A stretch of DNA of 64,000 nt. Source: Rehmannia glutinosa. Its lineage: Eukaryota > Streptophyta > Magnoliopsida > Lamiales > Orobanchaceae. Below are positions 34,505 through 45,094 of this stretch, in pieces. The notes under the pieces were generated by a model that was given only the letters and a program-made list of their open reading frames with translations, was not told the DNA's origin and did not search any database. The stretch spans positions 43,623,335-43,687,334 of the forward strand of contig CM071930.1 in assembly GCA_016081115.2 (NCBI GenBank). Direction: 5' to 3'. Made by a program: the position numbers and the translations under genes. Position 1 is the stretch's first letter; each line of letters opens with the position of its first letter.

Positions 34505-37500
34505 GGGAGCGATTGCTTGATCTTTCGTTCCGCTCGTTTTTACTTTTGGAGAGAATAGTGTGAAAAAAATATTTTGAAAAATTAAAATAATTTTTTAGAG
34601 TGTGATTGGATATAAGATAAAAATATGATGATGATAGTTGATGTGATAGTTGCTTTTAGTGTAACTAGTAAGAAACACGTGCGTCGCACGTGATCCACAT
34701 GACTTTACTTAAATAATTATATTATTTAATAATTTTATTAATTAATATTTAAATATTAAAAAGTGATTTACGAATAAATAAATATTAATTAAATTTAAAT
34801 ATTACAAGGTATTTAATATATGTTTCTTTACGTTAATTATAGATCGATATGAATTGTTGAATAATTATTTTCAAAAACTCAATCTAATAAAAAATTTAAA
34901 ATTAGTTTAACAACAATATAAGTTCTATATTAGCTTACAATGATAATCATCAATGATTTATTTCATTTTTATGGCTAGAAAAGTATTTTCTTCTTAACTA
35001 ATCTTTGAATTCTTCATTGGCTGCGTTTTACATAATAAGACAAGCAATTTAGCTTGTAATTCATAACCTAATAATTAATAAATCACAAGTTATTGAATTA
35101 ATTAAAAAAAGTAATTAATTAACTTTTATATCAAAAATCCAGCATAATGCCATCATTTTATTTGTTATTTTATTCAATTAAGAAAAGTAAATTTAATCAA
35201 ATTCTTATACTTCTTTTATTCTCTCTCAGTTCTTTGATTAAAGAAATTAAAAAATAAAATTGCAATATAATATATATGTAAAAAAAAACTTGTTCCATAT
35301 AATATTTTAATTCTAGTAGCAAAGTCATTATTTTATCATAACACTTAAACTTAAAGTTTGTAGTCTTCATGTTTCCACTGTCTTAGAAATAACAAACATT
35401 AACCTAATGTATAAGTTAATCAATTATTTTCATCGCAAGTCATGTATTAAATAATACTATGAAAAATGATAAGTCGAAATCTGAGTTTTGAAACTCTATT
35501 CAATTGCACAAAGAATAACTTCACTTAATAGATAATAAAATCAAAGATAATTTTATGAAAGAATAATAAGTTTCATGTGTCAGTGTTTAATAATTAAATA
35601 TAATACTAATTAATTTTTATGTTTGAAAATTATTGCAAACACTTAAATTTTTAAAAGTTGTATAATAAACTAAAAACTAATTTAGTTTTTTTAAATTTCA
35701 TAAGATTTTAGAAGCATACATTATGCTATTAGAGTTTGTATTTTCAATTGAATTTGGCTCTTTTGGTCAGTATTAAAATTACATAGTTAGAGAATTTTGT
35801 AAGACGTATAGTCAAGAAAATAACAGTATTCTTAGTATACTAAAACTAATCTATATAATGAACTGATATTTTACCCAAAATGTCAAATTATACATATTAT
35901 GAAAGTCATTTAATTTTGTTTAGAATTTCCAGCTATGACACACACATTTTTTTTTAACTATTTACTTTTATTCTTTCAAAATTTTATAGTATATTTTATT
36001 TGGTTTATTCCTCAACTATCTATATATATGAAATTAACCCTTAAAATTATTTTGGCCAGTCTCAACTCATTAATGTCAAATATAACCATTTCTTTTAAAA
36101 TATATTTTATTCTTAATTTTTACTTTAATTTGTTGTAATTATTTAATTTACTTAGTTTGTTATGAATGTTATATTAGTATTTGAATTAACATAAAATTTA
36201 AGTAATATATTAATTTCTCAATAAATGTTAACTTTGTATATGTTAAATGAGTTTTTTTTTTTTTTGCGTATCATATATTATCTTTTAGACTTAATCCGAT
36301 TTTAGCTTATGTTTCACTCTTTCACATCATTCATTAAAATTTAATTATTTTGGTAATAAATATATATCATACTGATATTTTAAACTTATAACTTTTTAAG
36401 GGTGGAATTTTAAAACGACATCCGGGTTTTATCATAAATGTCAATTTAATACATATGGATTTTTTTATTAAGTTTTTCTTATGATTTTTTATATAAATAT
36501 ATTTATACACAATTTTTAATATTTTTTTGCACTTGTTCTTTTATTTTATAGGAAATAAAACAATTAAAAGATTGAAATCATAACATATTCAAAAAAACTG
36601 TAAATTAGAAACTAAAACTTATAATGTAAGATATACAAACTAAATAAAAGTCATATTAACACATATAGTTAGAATTTAAGAGGTAAATTTTTTTGTTGGG
36701 ACAAACGTGTTTTGATTCTTATTCTCTCTTTTTCATGTTAATCTCATTCCTTTTATTTTATAATTTTTATTTTACTGATATAACTAATTAAAAAATAAAA
36801 AAAAAATAAGAAACTTTCTTGTTTTTAATATTATTTATTTAATAACTATAAATAAAATTAATTTTTAAAATTACATATTACTAATTGAGGGAGTTTTCCG
36901 ACCATGGAGGAGTTAAGTATTTTCTCTACTTTTTATTTAATATCAAAACCACTAAAATATTTTTTATTTTATTCTTTCTTGTCATGTCTATTGTATTTTG
37001 ATATGTTTCTTATAAATTAAAATAGATATATTTAATTATTAAAAAATTTAAAAGAATATAAGAAATATATCATTTTTCATCATACTAAACTTTAAACAAT
37101 TGAAATTCTCTTCTATAACGATATATATTTAGAACATATGGTTGATGATTTATTGAAATCAAATTTAATTTGAAAATAATTTTATAAGAATTTTAAAGTA
37201 TTCTTAGTGTTATGATTAAAAAAATATATTTTCGATTTTTTGAAAGAAAAAATAGGTATAAATGAATATTTTAGAAATATTTAAATAAATAACAAAACTA
37301 TTAGAAAGCGTAAATTCTTAATTCCACATAGTGTTGAACTTTATAAGGTTGAAAATTTCTCATGTGAAATTCTTATATATGCTTTTGACATATAGTTAGA
37401 AAGCTCTAGAAATGTAGTTTAATATAAATTTAATATTATTTCAATATTCAGAATATTTTAAGAGTTATGGATGAAAGAATAATATTTTTGATGTGTAGAA

Positions 37501-37903
37501 TATAAAAAGGTCACTTCTCTTGTAATTGAACAAATAGAAGCCAAATAAATATCCAATTACTTAGTTGCCCCTAAATTTTACCATGTCAAAATGGATATTT
37601 TTGTCAAATCAAAAATTCTAAGAAACATTCACACTTTTAAGATAGTATAGATAGTGATTAGATGTGAATGGTGATTTGAAAAATAAGAGAGAGTGGATAG
37701 TATATTTGTGATATGATTGTATTGTGATGATAGTTGATGTGATTTTTTTGTTAAAATTATAAATGGATGTGATTGATGATTGGAGAAGTGAGAATAAGTG
37801 AATAGTGAAATTTTTGAATATTTTTACTGGCAATCGCACGTTCGGTGAGAAATTCGTTCGAAAAATGAAAGGGATGAAAAAACTTTCATAAGCAAGCACT
37901 CTC
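34505..37903. mobile_element. Tourist-like MITE (about 406 bp) interrupted by Helitron-B
   Basis: Ends GGGAGCGATTGCTT on the left and, inverted, GAGAGTGCTTGCTT on the right (11 of 14 match), each next to a TTA trinucleotide (34502-34504 and 37904-37906), the target of PIF/Harbinger elements. Without Helitron-B it is about 406 bp. No transposase. Confidence 0.6.
34665..37657 (-). mobile_element. Helitron-B, non-autonomous
   Basis: 2,993 bp on the - strand. The 5' end TCACTATCTATACTATC is at 37657. The 3' end is CTAG at 34665-34668, with hairpin CACGTGC-GTC-GCACGTG type sequence at 34676-34692. It is inserted between A and T. Very A+T-rich; no gene. The ends are close relatives of Helitron-A (shared CTATCTTAAAAG near the start and GATCACGTGC-CGCACGTG near the end). 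Confidence 0.9.
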
Positions 37904-38222
37904 TTACATTTTTTCAAGATTCCATCGAAATGACGTTAATGTTGGTTGGCCGGAAAATTTAAAAAGTTGAAGGAGTGAACAAGATAGATCTGAGAGAGAG
38001 ATAAGTGAAATAGAGAAAAAGAGGGAGACCAACTTAAAAACCCAAAGTATATATGTTAGAAGGGTATGAATGTCATTTGGTTTGTCAAAATGGCTAAAAA
38101 CATTTGTTTTCAAAAGATGGCTAGTTTTCATTGTCATTGTTGAAGTGGTCATTTTGACCCATTTCTACTTGATTTAATCAAATGTCTATTACAAATCGAG
38201 TATCACATAGCTTAGTGAAATA
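37904..38222. other. Intergenic, nothing recognised
   Basis: About 320 bp of A+T-rich sequence with a short GAGAGAGA run near 37990; no open frame or repeat ends that I can support. Confidence 0.4.
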
Positions 38223-38224
38223 AT

Positions 38225-39092
38225 TACAAAAAGTATCCCTTAGGTTTAGCTTAATTGCGAAAAACTTCAGTTACGTTTCAAAATTACAAATACCACTTAA
38301 GGATATTTTTAACTAACAACCCCATCTTGATTAGGGACCGCATCAAACCCGCCCCGACCTGAGTAAACAGGTCCTGGGGCGGGTTCCAGATCTAAAAATA
38401 CAAAACCCGCCCGGGTCCAGGGCGGGTCCCAAGTCGAATAGGAGCCACCCCGCCACATTAATATTTATTGTATTTTTTAATATGTATTAAGATATTTTCC
38501 ATTATTTACTTTTAGATTTGAGCATTATATTGATTTTAATTTACTACTATAATATCTCGTAGTATTGTAATTTATTTTTAAAAAAATTCTTATAATATTG
38601 TACTTTGAATATTTGTTTTGAGTAGTATTTGAGTACTATTGCAAGATCCAAATAGTAGTTTTTCTTTTTTCAAAAAAAAATTTAATAGTAGCTAAATAGT
38701 TGTAAAACGTAGTTATAATAAGTTTCATAATTATATTTTTTTAACCTATTGGCATTAGATTACTTTTGAAAATTTGGCCACAAATACAAAAAATAAATTA
38801 TTGCAATTAAAAAAAATATTGGCGGGTCTAGCAGGTCTAGACCCGCCCGGCAGGTTTTGGAGCGGGGCGGATCTTGAGGCGGGGCGAGTCCTGGGTCTTG
38901 ATTTTTCTTGGCGGGCTGAGTCCCGGGTCTGGCCAAACCCACCCCGTTGCCATCCCTAATCCTGATGGAGCAATTTTGTAAAATATAAGAAAATGTCAAG
39001 TGAGTGGGTATTTATAATTTTGAACGATAACTTGATCTTTTTGCAATTAGACTAAATTTCAAGGGTAGGTTTTCTAATTATCTCTAGTTTAG
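38225..39092. repeat. Foldback repeat holding a hAT-like MITE
   Basis: The left arm (ATTACAAAAAGTATCCC, TTAGGTTTAGC, TAATTGC) recurs inverted at about 39050-39092. A diverged short relative, also with inverted ends, lies at about 40450-40645 in the last HDA6-like intron. Boundaries are approximate. Confidence 0.45.
38332..38958. mobile_element. hAT-like MITE 1
   Basis: 627 bp. Ends TAGGGACCGCA and, inverted, TAGGGATGGCA, flanked by 8-bp repeats ATCTTGAT and ATCCTGAT (7 of 8). Both ends are rich in GGCGGGT-type motifs, the middle is A+T. No coding capacity. Confidence 0.75.
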
Positions 39093-39107
39093 TTTGTTTA
39101 TCATTTT

Positions 39108-39343
39108 TTCTTTTTTTGTCAATGTCTCAAGCTCCCAGCTTCGTCGAACTAATCGTAAGCCCCTAGAACTCCATCCCTCCTAGAGTCTTGAAGGTTTCCA
39201 ATGGGATTCGAACCCTCGCCCCGCTATTGAAAGCAAGACAACATTGACATTGTTGATTGGTCAACTAATTGAGATGTGTCCCAACGGACTTGAACCCAGG
39301 ACCAAAAGGATCCTAAAGCTCCTTACCACTAGGGCAAGGGCTC
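39108..39343 (-). mobile_element. tRNA-derived SINE
   Basis: On the - strand a tRNA-like head reads GCCCTAGTGGTAAGG (box A region) and GGGTTCAAGTCC (box B, about 39286-39297), followed by a second box-B-like GGGTTCGAATCC (about 39206-39217). It ends in an A-rich stretch near 39108. The head lacks tRNA cloverleaf pairing. It lies about 280 bp beyond the deacetylase stop codon. Confidence 0.65.
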
Positions 39344-39624
39344 ATAGGCTAGTCTGTTTTTCATTCTTAGGTACATGGCATTGACAGATGCAACTTAGCC
39401 TCGAGTTTCAGACAAGCAATGTGTGTGTGTGAGAGAGAGTTCTATGGTATTTGGTTCTACACAAACAATGACTTTACAATCTGAACAATCATATTCCCGC
39501 TCAAATAAACAATAGGCAATACAGCAAAAGACAATACCATAATAATTTAGGTCGAAACTCTACCAAAACAAACGATATCGGTTAAAGGGTCCATCCAGAA
39601 CCAGCAATTCTCAACGAGAAATCC

Positions 39625-42600
39625 TCATCTTTGATTGTGTGCATCTGTCATATCCTCGTCTTTGACTGTGTCAGAACTACCCCTGAATCATGTGTAATAA
39701 CAGCAGTTGAATCACAAGAAAGACAGAACCCAATAAAAAACTCGCATATGTTGGTTCACCGAGAACTTTAATGTAATGTAATAACACAGTTTTGCATCTC
39801 AATACAATGTTTTGCCATTTGCTCAGAATCTGTCAGACATTAATATTTCATCCATCCGATTGAGGAATTTTCAGAAGAAATGTAAGTAATAAACATGATT
39901 AAGTCGCTATGTGTGCTTATCAGTGTTATTCAAACTCTCCAGTTTATGATCTGCATCTATACCACATATAGAACAAAGGTAAATATATCATTTGTTGGTT
40001 CTCTCATATTCCAAAACAAATTCTACTTAATAGACCTCGTTGCTTCTAATTTTGCGTCTGCAACTTCTTGTAGCATCAAATAGAAAATTTGATGAATCTT
40101 AGACTTCTACTAAAGATAAATTAAATAGTTCACAAATCTCTTAAGTATGGTAAATAAGGAAAATTTTACCAACATAATCACAAAACTTTTGAAACTCAAA
40201 TCAAGATAGTACTTGGTGCTTAATTAGGAATAGCTATTGCCTAATTAAGCACGAAGTACTATCTTGATTTGAGTTTCAAAAGTTATCATTTGTGAACAAT
40301 CAACAATGTAAACAGAATTTTCTACCTTAATGTATTTGACATTAGAACACTCAGAAGCAACACAACATGTATAAGCCAATGCAATAGTTATAACAACTAT
40401 AGGACATTATGTTATAAACAAAAGGTTTTAAATAGCAAATATGGTTAACTACAAAAAATATCACTGAGGTTCAAGCCAATTGCAAAAAAATAATAACAAT
40501 AAATAAACAGCTACTGTTAAAAATTACTAATACCCCTTTGGCATTTGTTTGTATTTTACAAATTGCACCTGTAATTTCGAAAGATAACTATAATTTTTGG
40601 TAATGAGGCTAAATCTTTAGGGTAGTTTTTTGTAATTTACCCTAGCAAATTTAATGAGATTTCTTGTTTTTTGCTAAACAATCTCACATAACCTTTGCTA
40701 ACCATATCGGATTGAATATGTTCATCCCTGTGTGAAGAAGTACTTCACCCCATTCAAACACAAGTTATCTGGAAAGACAGCTAATAAAACCTTATTAAGT
40801 ATATCAAAAAGTTCACAACATCAGACCATACCTCAGATCTGTGCTTGTTTCATATGTAGCTTCACTATTCAGACTTCGTTGAGGAAGCTTCTCATTCTCG
40901 TCATCATCAGACTCATAATCCTCGTCACCATTCCATATCCGGGGTTTAGGTCTCACTTCCATGTCTTCTTCTCTCTGAAAATGAAGATAGATCAGAATCC
41001 GTCTAAGGAAATGAAATATAATTTAAGACGGTGTAGAGCATTTGCCTAACAATATTACCTCTTCTGGAACTTCAGTGGTTGGAGGCATAGATTGAAATGG
41101 GACGCTTGGTGCATGTTGTAGTTTAGAAACTTGATCGAGTAACATGTTTCTGCAATTCCACACAATTATATAAAAAAATTAACCCATAGAAATAAATAAA
41201 TCAATAAATGGATAGCAAAACGGACAGTGCTAATACAAGTGCTGCTGAAAATGCCGTACTTCAGAGTGTTCGTATCAGTTTCTCTCTATGAAGACACAAT
41301 GCCTAATTAATCTCCACCCTAAGTGCATGCTATGCTTAAAAAGTTTACAAATGGTACCCCAAAAAATCAGTAAATTTTTGAACAGAGAAAGTGTCCCTGA
41401 TAATTATTCAACTTATCAGTCAAGTTTTCCATGCAATTAGACGAGAAAAGAAAGTATCAATCAAATAGAAGATCACTTAAAAATAAAAATATGCACGAAT
41501 ACATATGAAATATAAGTAGATAAAAAAAAATGTAAGACACAAACAAGTACAATATTGGCCTTCATTCCACTCCATATGCAAAATAATATTACCAAAAAGG
41601 AAAAGAAAAAGGGAAAAAGAAAAGGAAAAACAGATAATATCCTGATAATAGAACGCCTATTTTCAAATACCTGACTGCAGAACAGGAAAAGATAAAGGAA
41701 GAAAACCATATCCTAGTCAGTATTATGGGTAGCCAGATGATAGAATTTACACGCAGTAGGGTTCTCAAATTAAAAAAATACAAAAAAAATGTATACTAGG
41801 AAATAAAATCAGACGAGGCTAGACAAACATGCAGTGGCTTCAAACAGCATTGAAATGAGAAATTACTGGAAAACAAGGATAGTAACAGGAAAAGCAAAGA
41901 ATAACAGAAAGAAGCAGACAAAAACAACAGATGGTGCAGAAAAACTGAAGTAAGCCAAAAACATAAACATATTAACATTTTGATGCCTGTGCAGATTACA
42001 GAATTCATTATTGATGCCTCTGGTTTTTTTTGAAAGTACTCCAAACCTCATGTCTTTGTTTGTAATTATCCCGAATAATTATGTAGCAGAGATGGACCGA
42101 GTGGTTTAAGGACCCATCATGTAACGTGTGTTGTGTGAACATGCCCTCTCCCACATTTACAAGTATGGTTTTGATTATATGCAAAACATGCTTAAATAAA
42201 AAAAAAAAACAATTGAAACACACCCACGCAGACTCAACATTGATCCGGATTCTGGACAAGTAGAGGCATTGCTGTGATGGAGATAGTTGGATACAGGGTA
42301 AGACGATGGTCGTAAATAAATTGGTGGATAAGTATCATTGGTAGTGCCTCTGGTGGCTGTGACATCATTTTCAAGAACAAACATAAATAATATGGATGAA
42401 ATTTGGTGCATAGGTTTTACCTGATTTTCTCCAAATCTCTGTCTGTATTCAAATTTTCCATATGGCTTGGCTCCACATGAAGAGTATAATCTGGGCCAAA
42501 GTACTCGTAATATTCATTGTACGGCAACTTATTATCTGGTTCCACATCAACTGCCACTGCAGTCTAGCACAAAGTGAAAAATATAGATCAGTGGATATCT

Positions 42601-42697
42601 CAGCAAAGTTAACAGACCTTAAATGACTCCGTGAAACCAAATAAAGATACAAATAAATAACAATGAAATGAAAATGCACTCAGACAGATGGCAGGCA

Positions 42698-42747
<50 letters not shown>

Positions 42748-44729
42748 CATAGCACCAGCAACGGGCAACGTTCCTAATTGTATACCCTCCCCCACCCAAA
42801 ACCATAAGAGGAACATTGAACGACCTCAAGAAACGAAGGCAATCTGCATGGCCTTTCACAGACAAATTAAAGCATCCCAACCGGTCACCAGACAATGAAT
42901 CTGCCCCACATTGAAGAACAACCGCATCTGGCTGGTACACCTCCATGACTTTCTGGATAATGGGATGGAATAAAGTACGGAAGTTGTCATCGTTCAATCC
43001 ATCATTCAATGGGACATTAAGAGCATAATACTTCCCTGTGCCTGTCCCAATGTCTTTAATATGCCCAGTTCCAGGAAAAAAATCACCAAATTTATGGAAT
43101 GACACTGTCATTACTCGGTCAGTGACATAAAAAGCCTCCTCGACACCATCTCCATGGTGAATATCAATGTCGACGTATAGTACACGCTGCCAGATAAACA
43201 TAAACGTCAGAATGCAATGACACCGTAATCAGAGCAAAAGTACACTATTTTTTACCCCATGTCAATTTGATTTGTTGTAAAACCGAAAACGTAAAGTACA
43301 ACCATAAGCCTTCTTAAACTTTCGACACGTAGATCAAATCATTATTAGCGAGTAAACATTAGTAATGAGATCATATAATTTCAATTTTTTATCGAAGTGT
43401 AGTGACCAGATCCAACAATAACAATTACTCTATTTTGTTATCAAGGAAAGCAAGAAAATTTTCATGTAACAAGAGAGCAACTATCAGCTGCGAGCGTAAT
43501 GGTGCTTTCTGATTTCAAGTTTTTAAGGAACAGATCATCATTTCAATTTAAGTTTATTCATTATTGTTCTTGTATCCATTGGAAGCTTGTCAACATCATC
43601 ATAATCATAGATCACATAGGGTGCTAGAGATAAACTTCATGCGTAACCAAGTTTAATATTTCAGAAGAAAAAAAAAAAACTCAAAATCAGAACCACCAGA
43701 ACTACATTCTAGCAGATAGTAGATACAAGTAAAAAAGACCAATCACCTAAAAAGACGAACAAATGGATAAAGAACTATAGCCATTGTGAAACACACAAAA
43801 CAATTCTCAGAAGCGTAGAGGTGAACCAGAGTGAAGGGAAAGCCCTCACATATATACGAGCACATATATGTCTGAGGTTTTGCAAAAATATAACTCCTAA
43901 ATTTCAATTGTTACGGGGTGATGATATTAGCACTCCAAGTCCAATAGTTGGAAGTGCCTAATCTAGTAGTGCCAAAAGCAAAAAGTTGGAATTAAATTTA
44001 AAACACAAAACTACAAACCGTATACTAGGAGTCAATTCTACCAACCCACATCACAAACTGTAACTGTATACACAGCACTCAGCAAACCAAGAAAACATAA
44101 ATAGAATTTACTTGATTTCAATTCAAATATATATACTAATGAAAAAAATAGTAGAAAAAATAACGAAGCGCTAACTATCCTTTCATTACCCTATGAACTT
44201 TAAGCAGCTCAAGAATCCCCAGCACAATATCATTAACATAGCAAAACCCCGAAGCCTCGCTCTTCTTCGCATGATGCAACCCCCCGGCCCAATTAATCGC
44301 AATATCAGCATCCTGCCTATTAAGCTTCACGGCGGCGCCGATAGAGCCGCCGGCTGAGGCCTGGCAGAAGCTGAATAAGCCGTCAAAGACAGGGCAGTCC
44401 TCGCCAACATTGAAGCGCTTGAGCTGACGCGCGTGGGTGTGGTCGTGAAGCGTGTCGGGGGAGACTGAGGAGAGGAACTCGACGTACTCCGGCGAGTGAA
44501 AGCGGCGGATGTCGGTGGAATCGGCGGGAAAGGGGCGGCTGATCTCCATGCGGCGGTGGAGGGAGTAGTGGACGATGAGATTGTGCGCCATGCGAATGCG
44601 GTGGGGTTTCATTGGGTGGCCTTGGCCATAGTAGTAGTCACCAATTGTTGGCTCGTAGAAGTAGGACACGCGCCGCTTCCGCGCGTCGGGGCAGGACGAT
44701 GGCAGCGACGCGCCGCTCCTGGAGTCCAT
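39625..44729 (-). CDS. HDA6: Class I (RPD3-type) histone deacetylase, HDA6-like
   Basis: Six coding exons, all with GT-AG introns and continuous frame: 44190-44729, 42746-43186, 42421-42563, 41059-41149, 40832-40974 and 39625-39682, giving 471 residues, the length of Arabidopsis HDA6. The start MDSRSGASLPSSCPDARKRR is followed at once by the conserved RRVSYFYEPTIGDYYYGQGH. Active-site residues are all present: His152-His153 (GGLHHAKKSEASGFCYVNDI), zinc ligands Asp188, His190 (DIDIHHGDG) and Asp276 (CGADSLSGD), and Tyr315 (GGGGYT). The C-terminus after about 385 is acidic and variable (EDYESDDDENE). It removes acetyl groups from histone tails in the nucleus; HDA6 orthologues work in transposon and rDNA silencing with DNA methylation. 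Introns are 1003, 182, 1271, 84 and 1149 bp. It is the only host gene recognised here. HDA7/HDA19-type is less likely because the N-terminus and length fit HDA6. Confidence 0.95.
40184..40284. repeat. Near-perfect 101-bp hairpin in the last intron of the deacetylase
   Basis: Arms of about 50 bp: the left arm from 40184 (AACTTTTGAAACTC) pairs with the right arm ending at 40284 (GAGTTTCAAAAGTT). By eye there is one mismatch and one single-base bulge, and the centre (AATAGCTATT) is itself palindromic, so there is almost no loop. It lies inside intron 5 and so would be transcribed. Confidence 0.85.
40450..40645. repeat. Short relative of the 38.2-39.1 kb foldback repeat, in intron 5
   Basis: Inverted ends CTACAAAAAATATCACTGAGG and, on the other side, TTACAAAAAACTACCC. 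It shares the CAATTGCAAAAA block with the copy at 38.2 kb. Boundaries are approximate. Confidence 0.4.
42702..42744. repeat. (GA)n microsatellite at a splice donor
   Basis: 43 bp of perfect AG repeat. On the gene strand it reads as CT repeats that begin within the splice donor of intron 2 (GAG, then GTCTCTCT). Intron 2 is only 182 bp. Confidence 0.95.
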
Positions 44730-45094
44730 TTTCTCAATTTGCAGGGAGTTGAAGAAAAAAAGAAAGAAAATGGGGGTGGATTGAAAGATTTTAACAAGGG
44801 TTTACAAATTTTGAAAAAACCGGTTCAATAAGACATTTTTTAACATTTTTGTGGACTCCTAAGAACAATTATTTTAGGGCTCATGTTTTAAAAACGTATT
44901 TTTTTTTTTCTTTGAGATAAATGCCAATTATAGGAAGACAAAGGCATTGTTTGTTTGTATTTTCAATAACTTATTTCCAATTTTCAACTATTCATAAAAC
45001 TGGAATCATGTTTGTTTATAAATTTTCCAATAGAAATCATTATTTTCAAATTCCAATTTTCACATAAAACTACATCTCAAAAGATGCCAATTTT
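44730..45094 (-). promoter_or_regulatory. Deacetylase 5' leader and promoter interval
   Basis: About 365 bp between the start codon and LINE-B. On the gene strand a pyrimidine-rich patch (TTTCTTTCTTTTTTTCTTC, about 44752-44771) lies just before the ATG, as in many plant core promoters. I see no clear TATA box. Confidence 0.5.

Noticed and set aside
34665..37657. Search for Rep/helicase or captured exons in Helitron-B
   Set aside because: Very A+T-rich, no frame above background and no motif seen.
39180..39343. Possible tRNA gene on the - strand (GGTTCAAGTCC and GGTTCGAATCC boxes)
   Set aside because: Acceptor and anticodon stems do not pair and there are two box-B motifs and an A-rich tail, so a SINE fits better.
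44496..44831. 111-codon + strand frame overlapping the deacetylase first exon
   Set aside because: It is the antisense shadow of a GC-rich, highly conserved exon.
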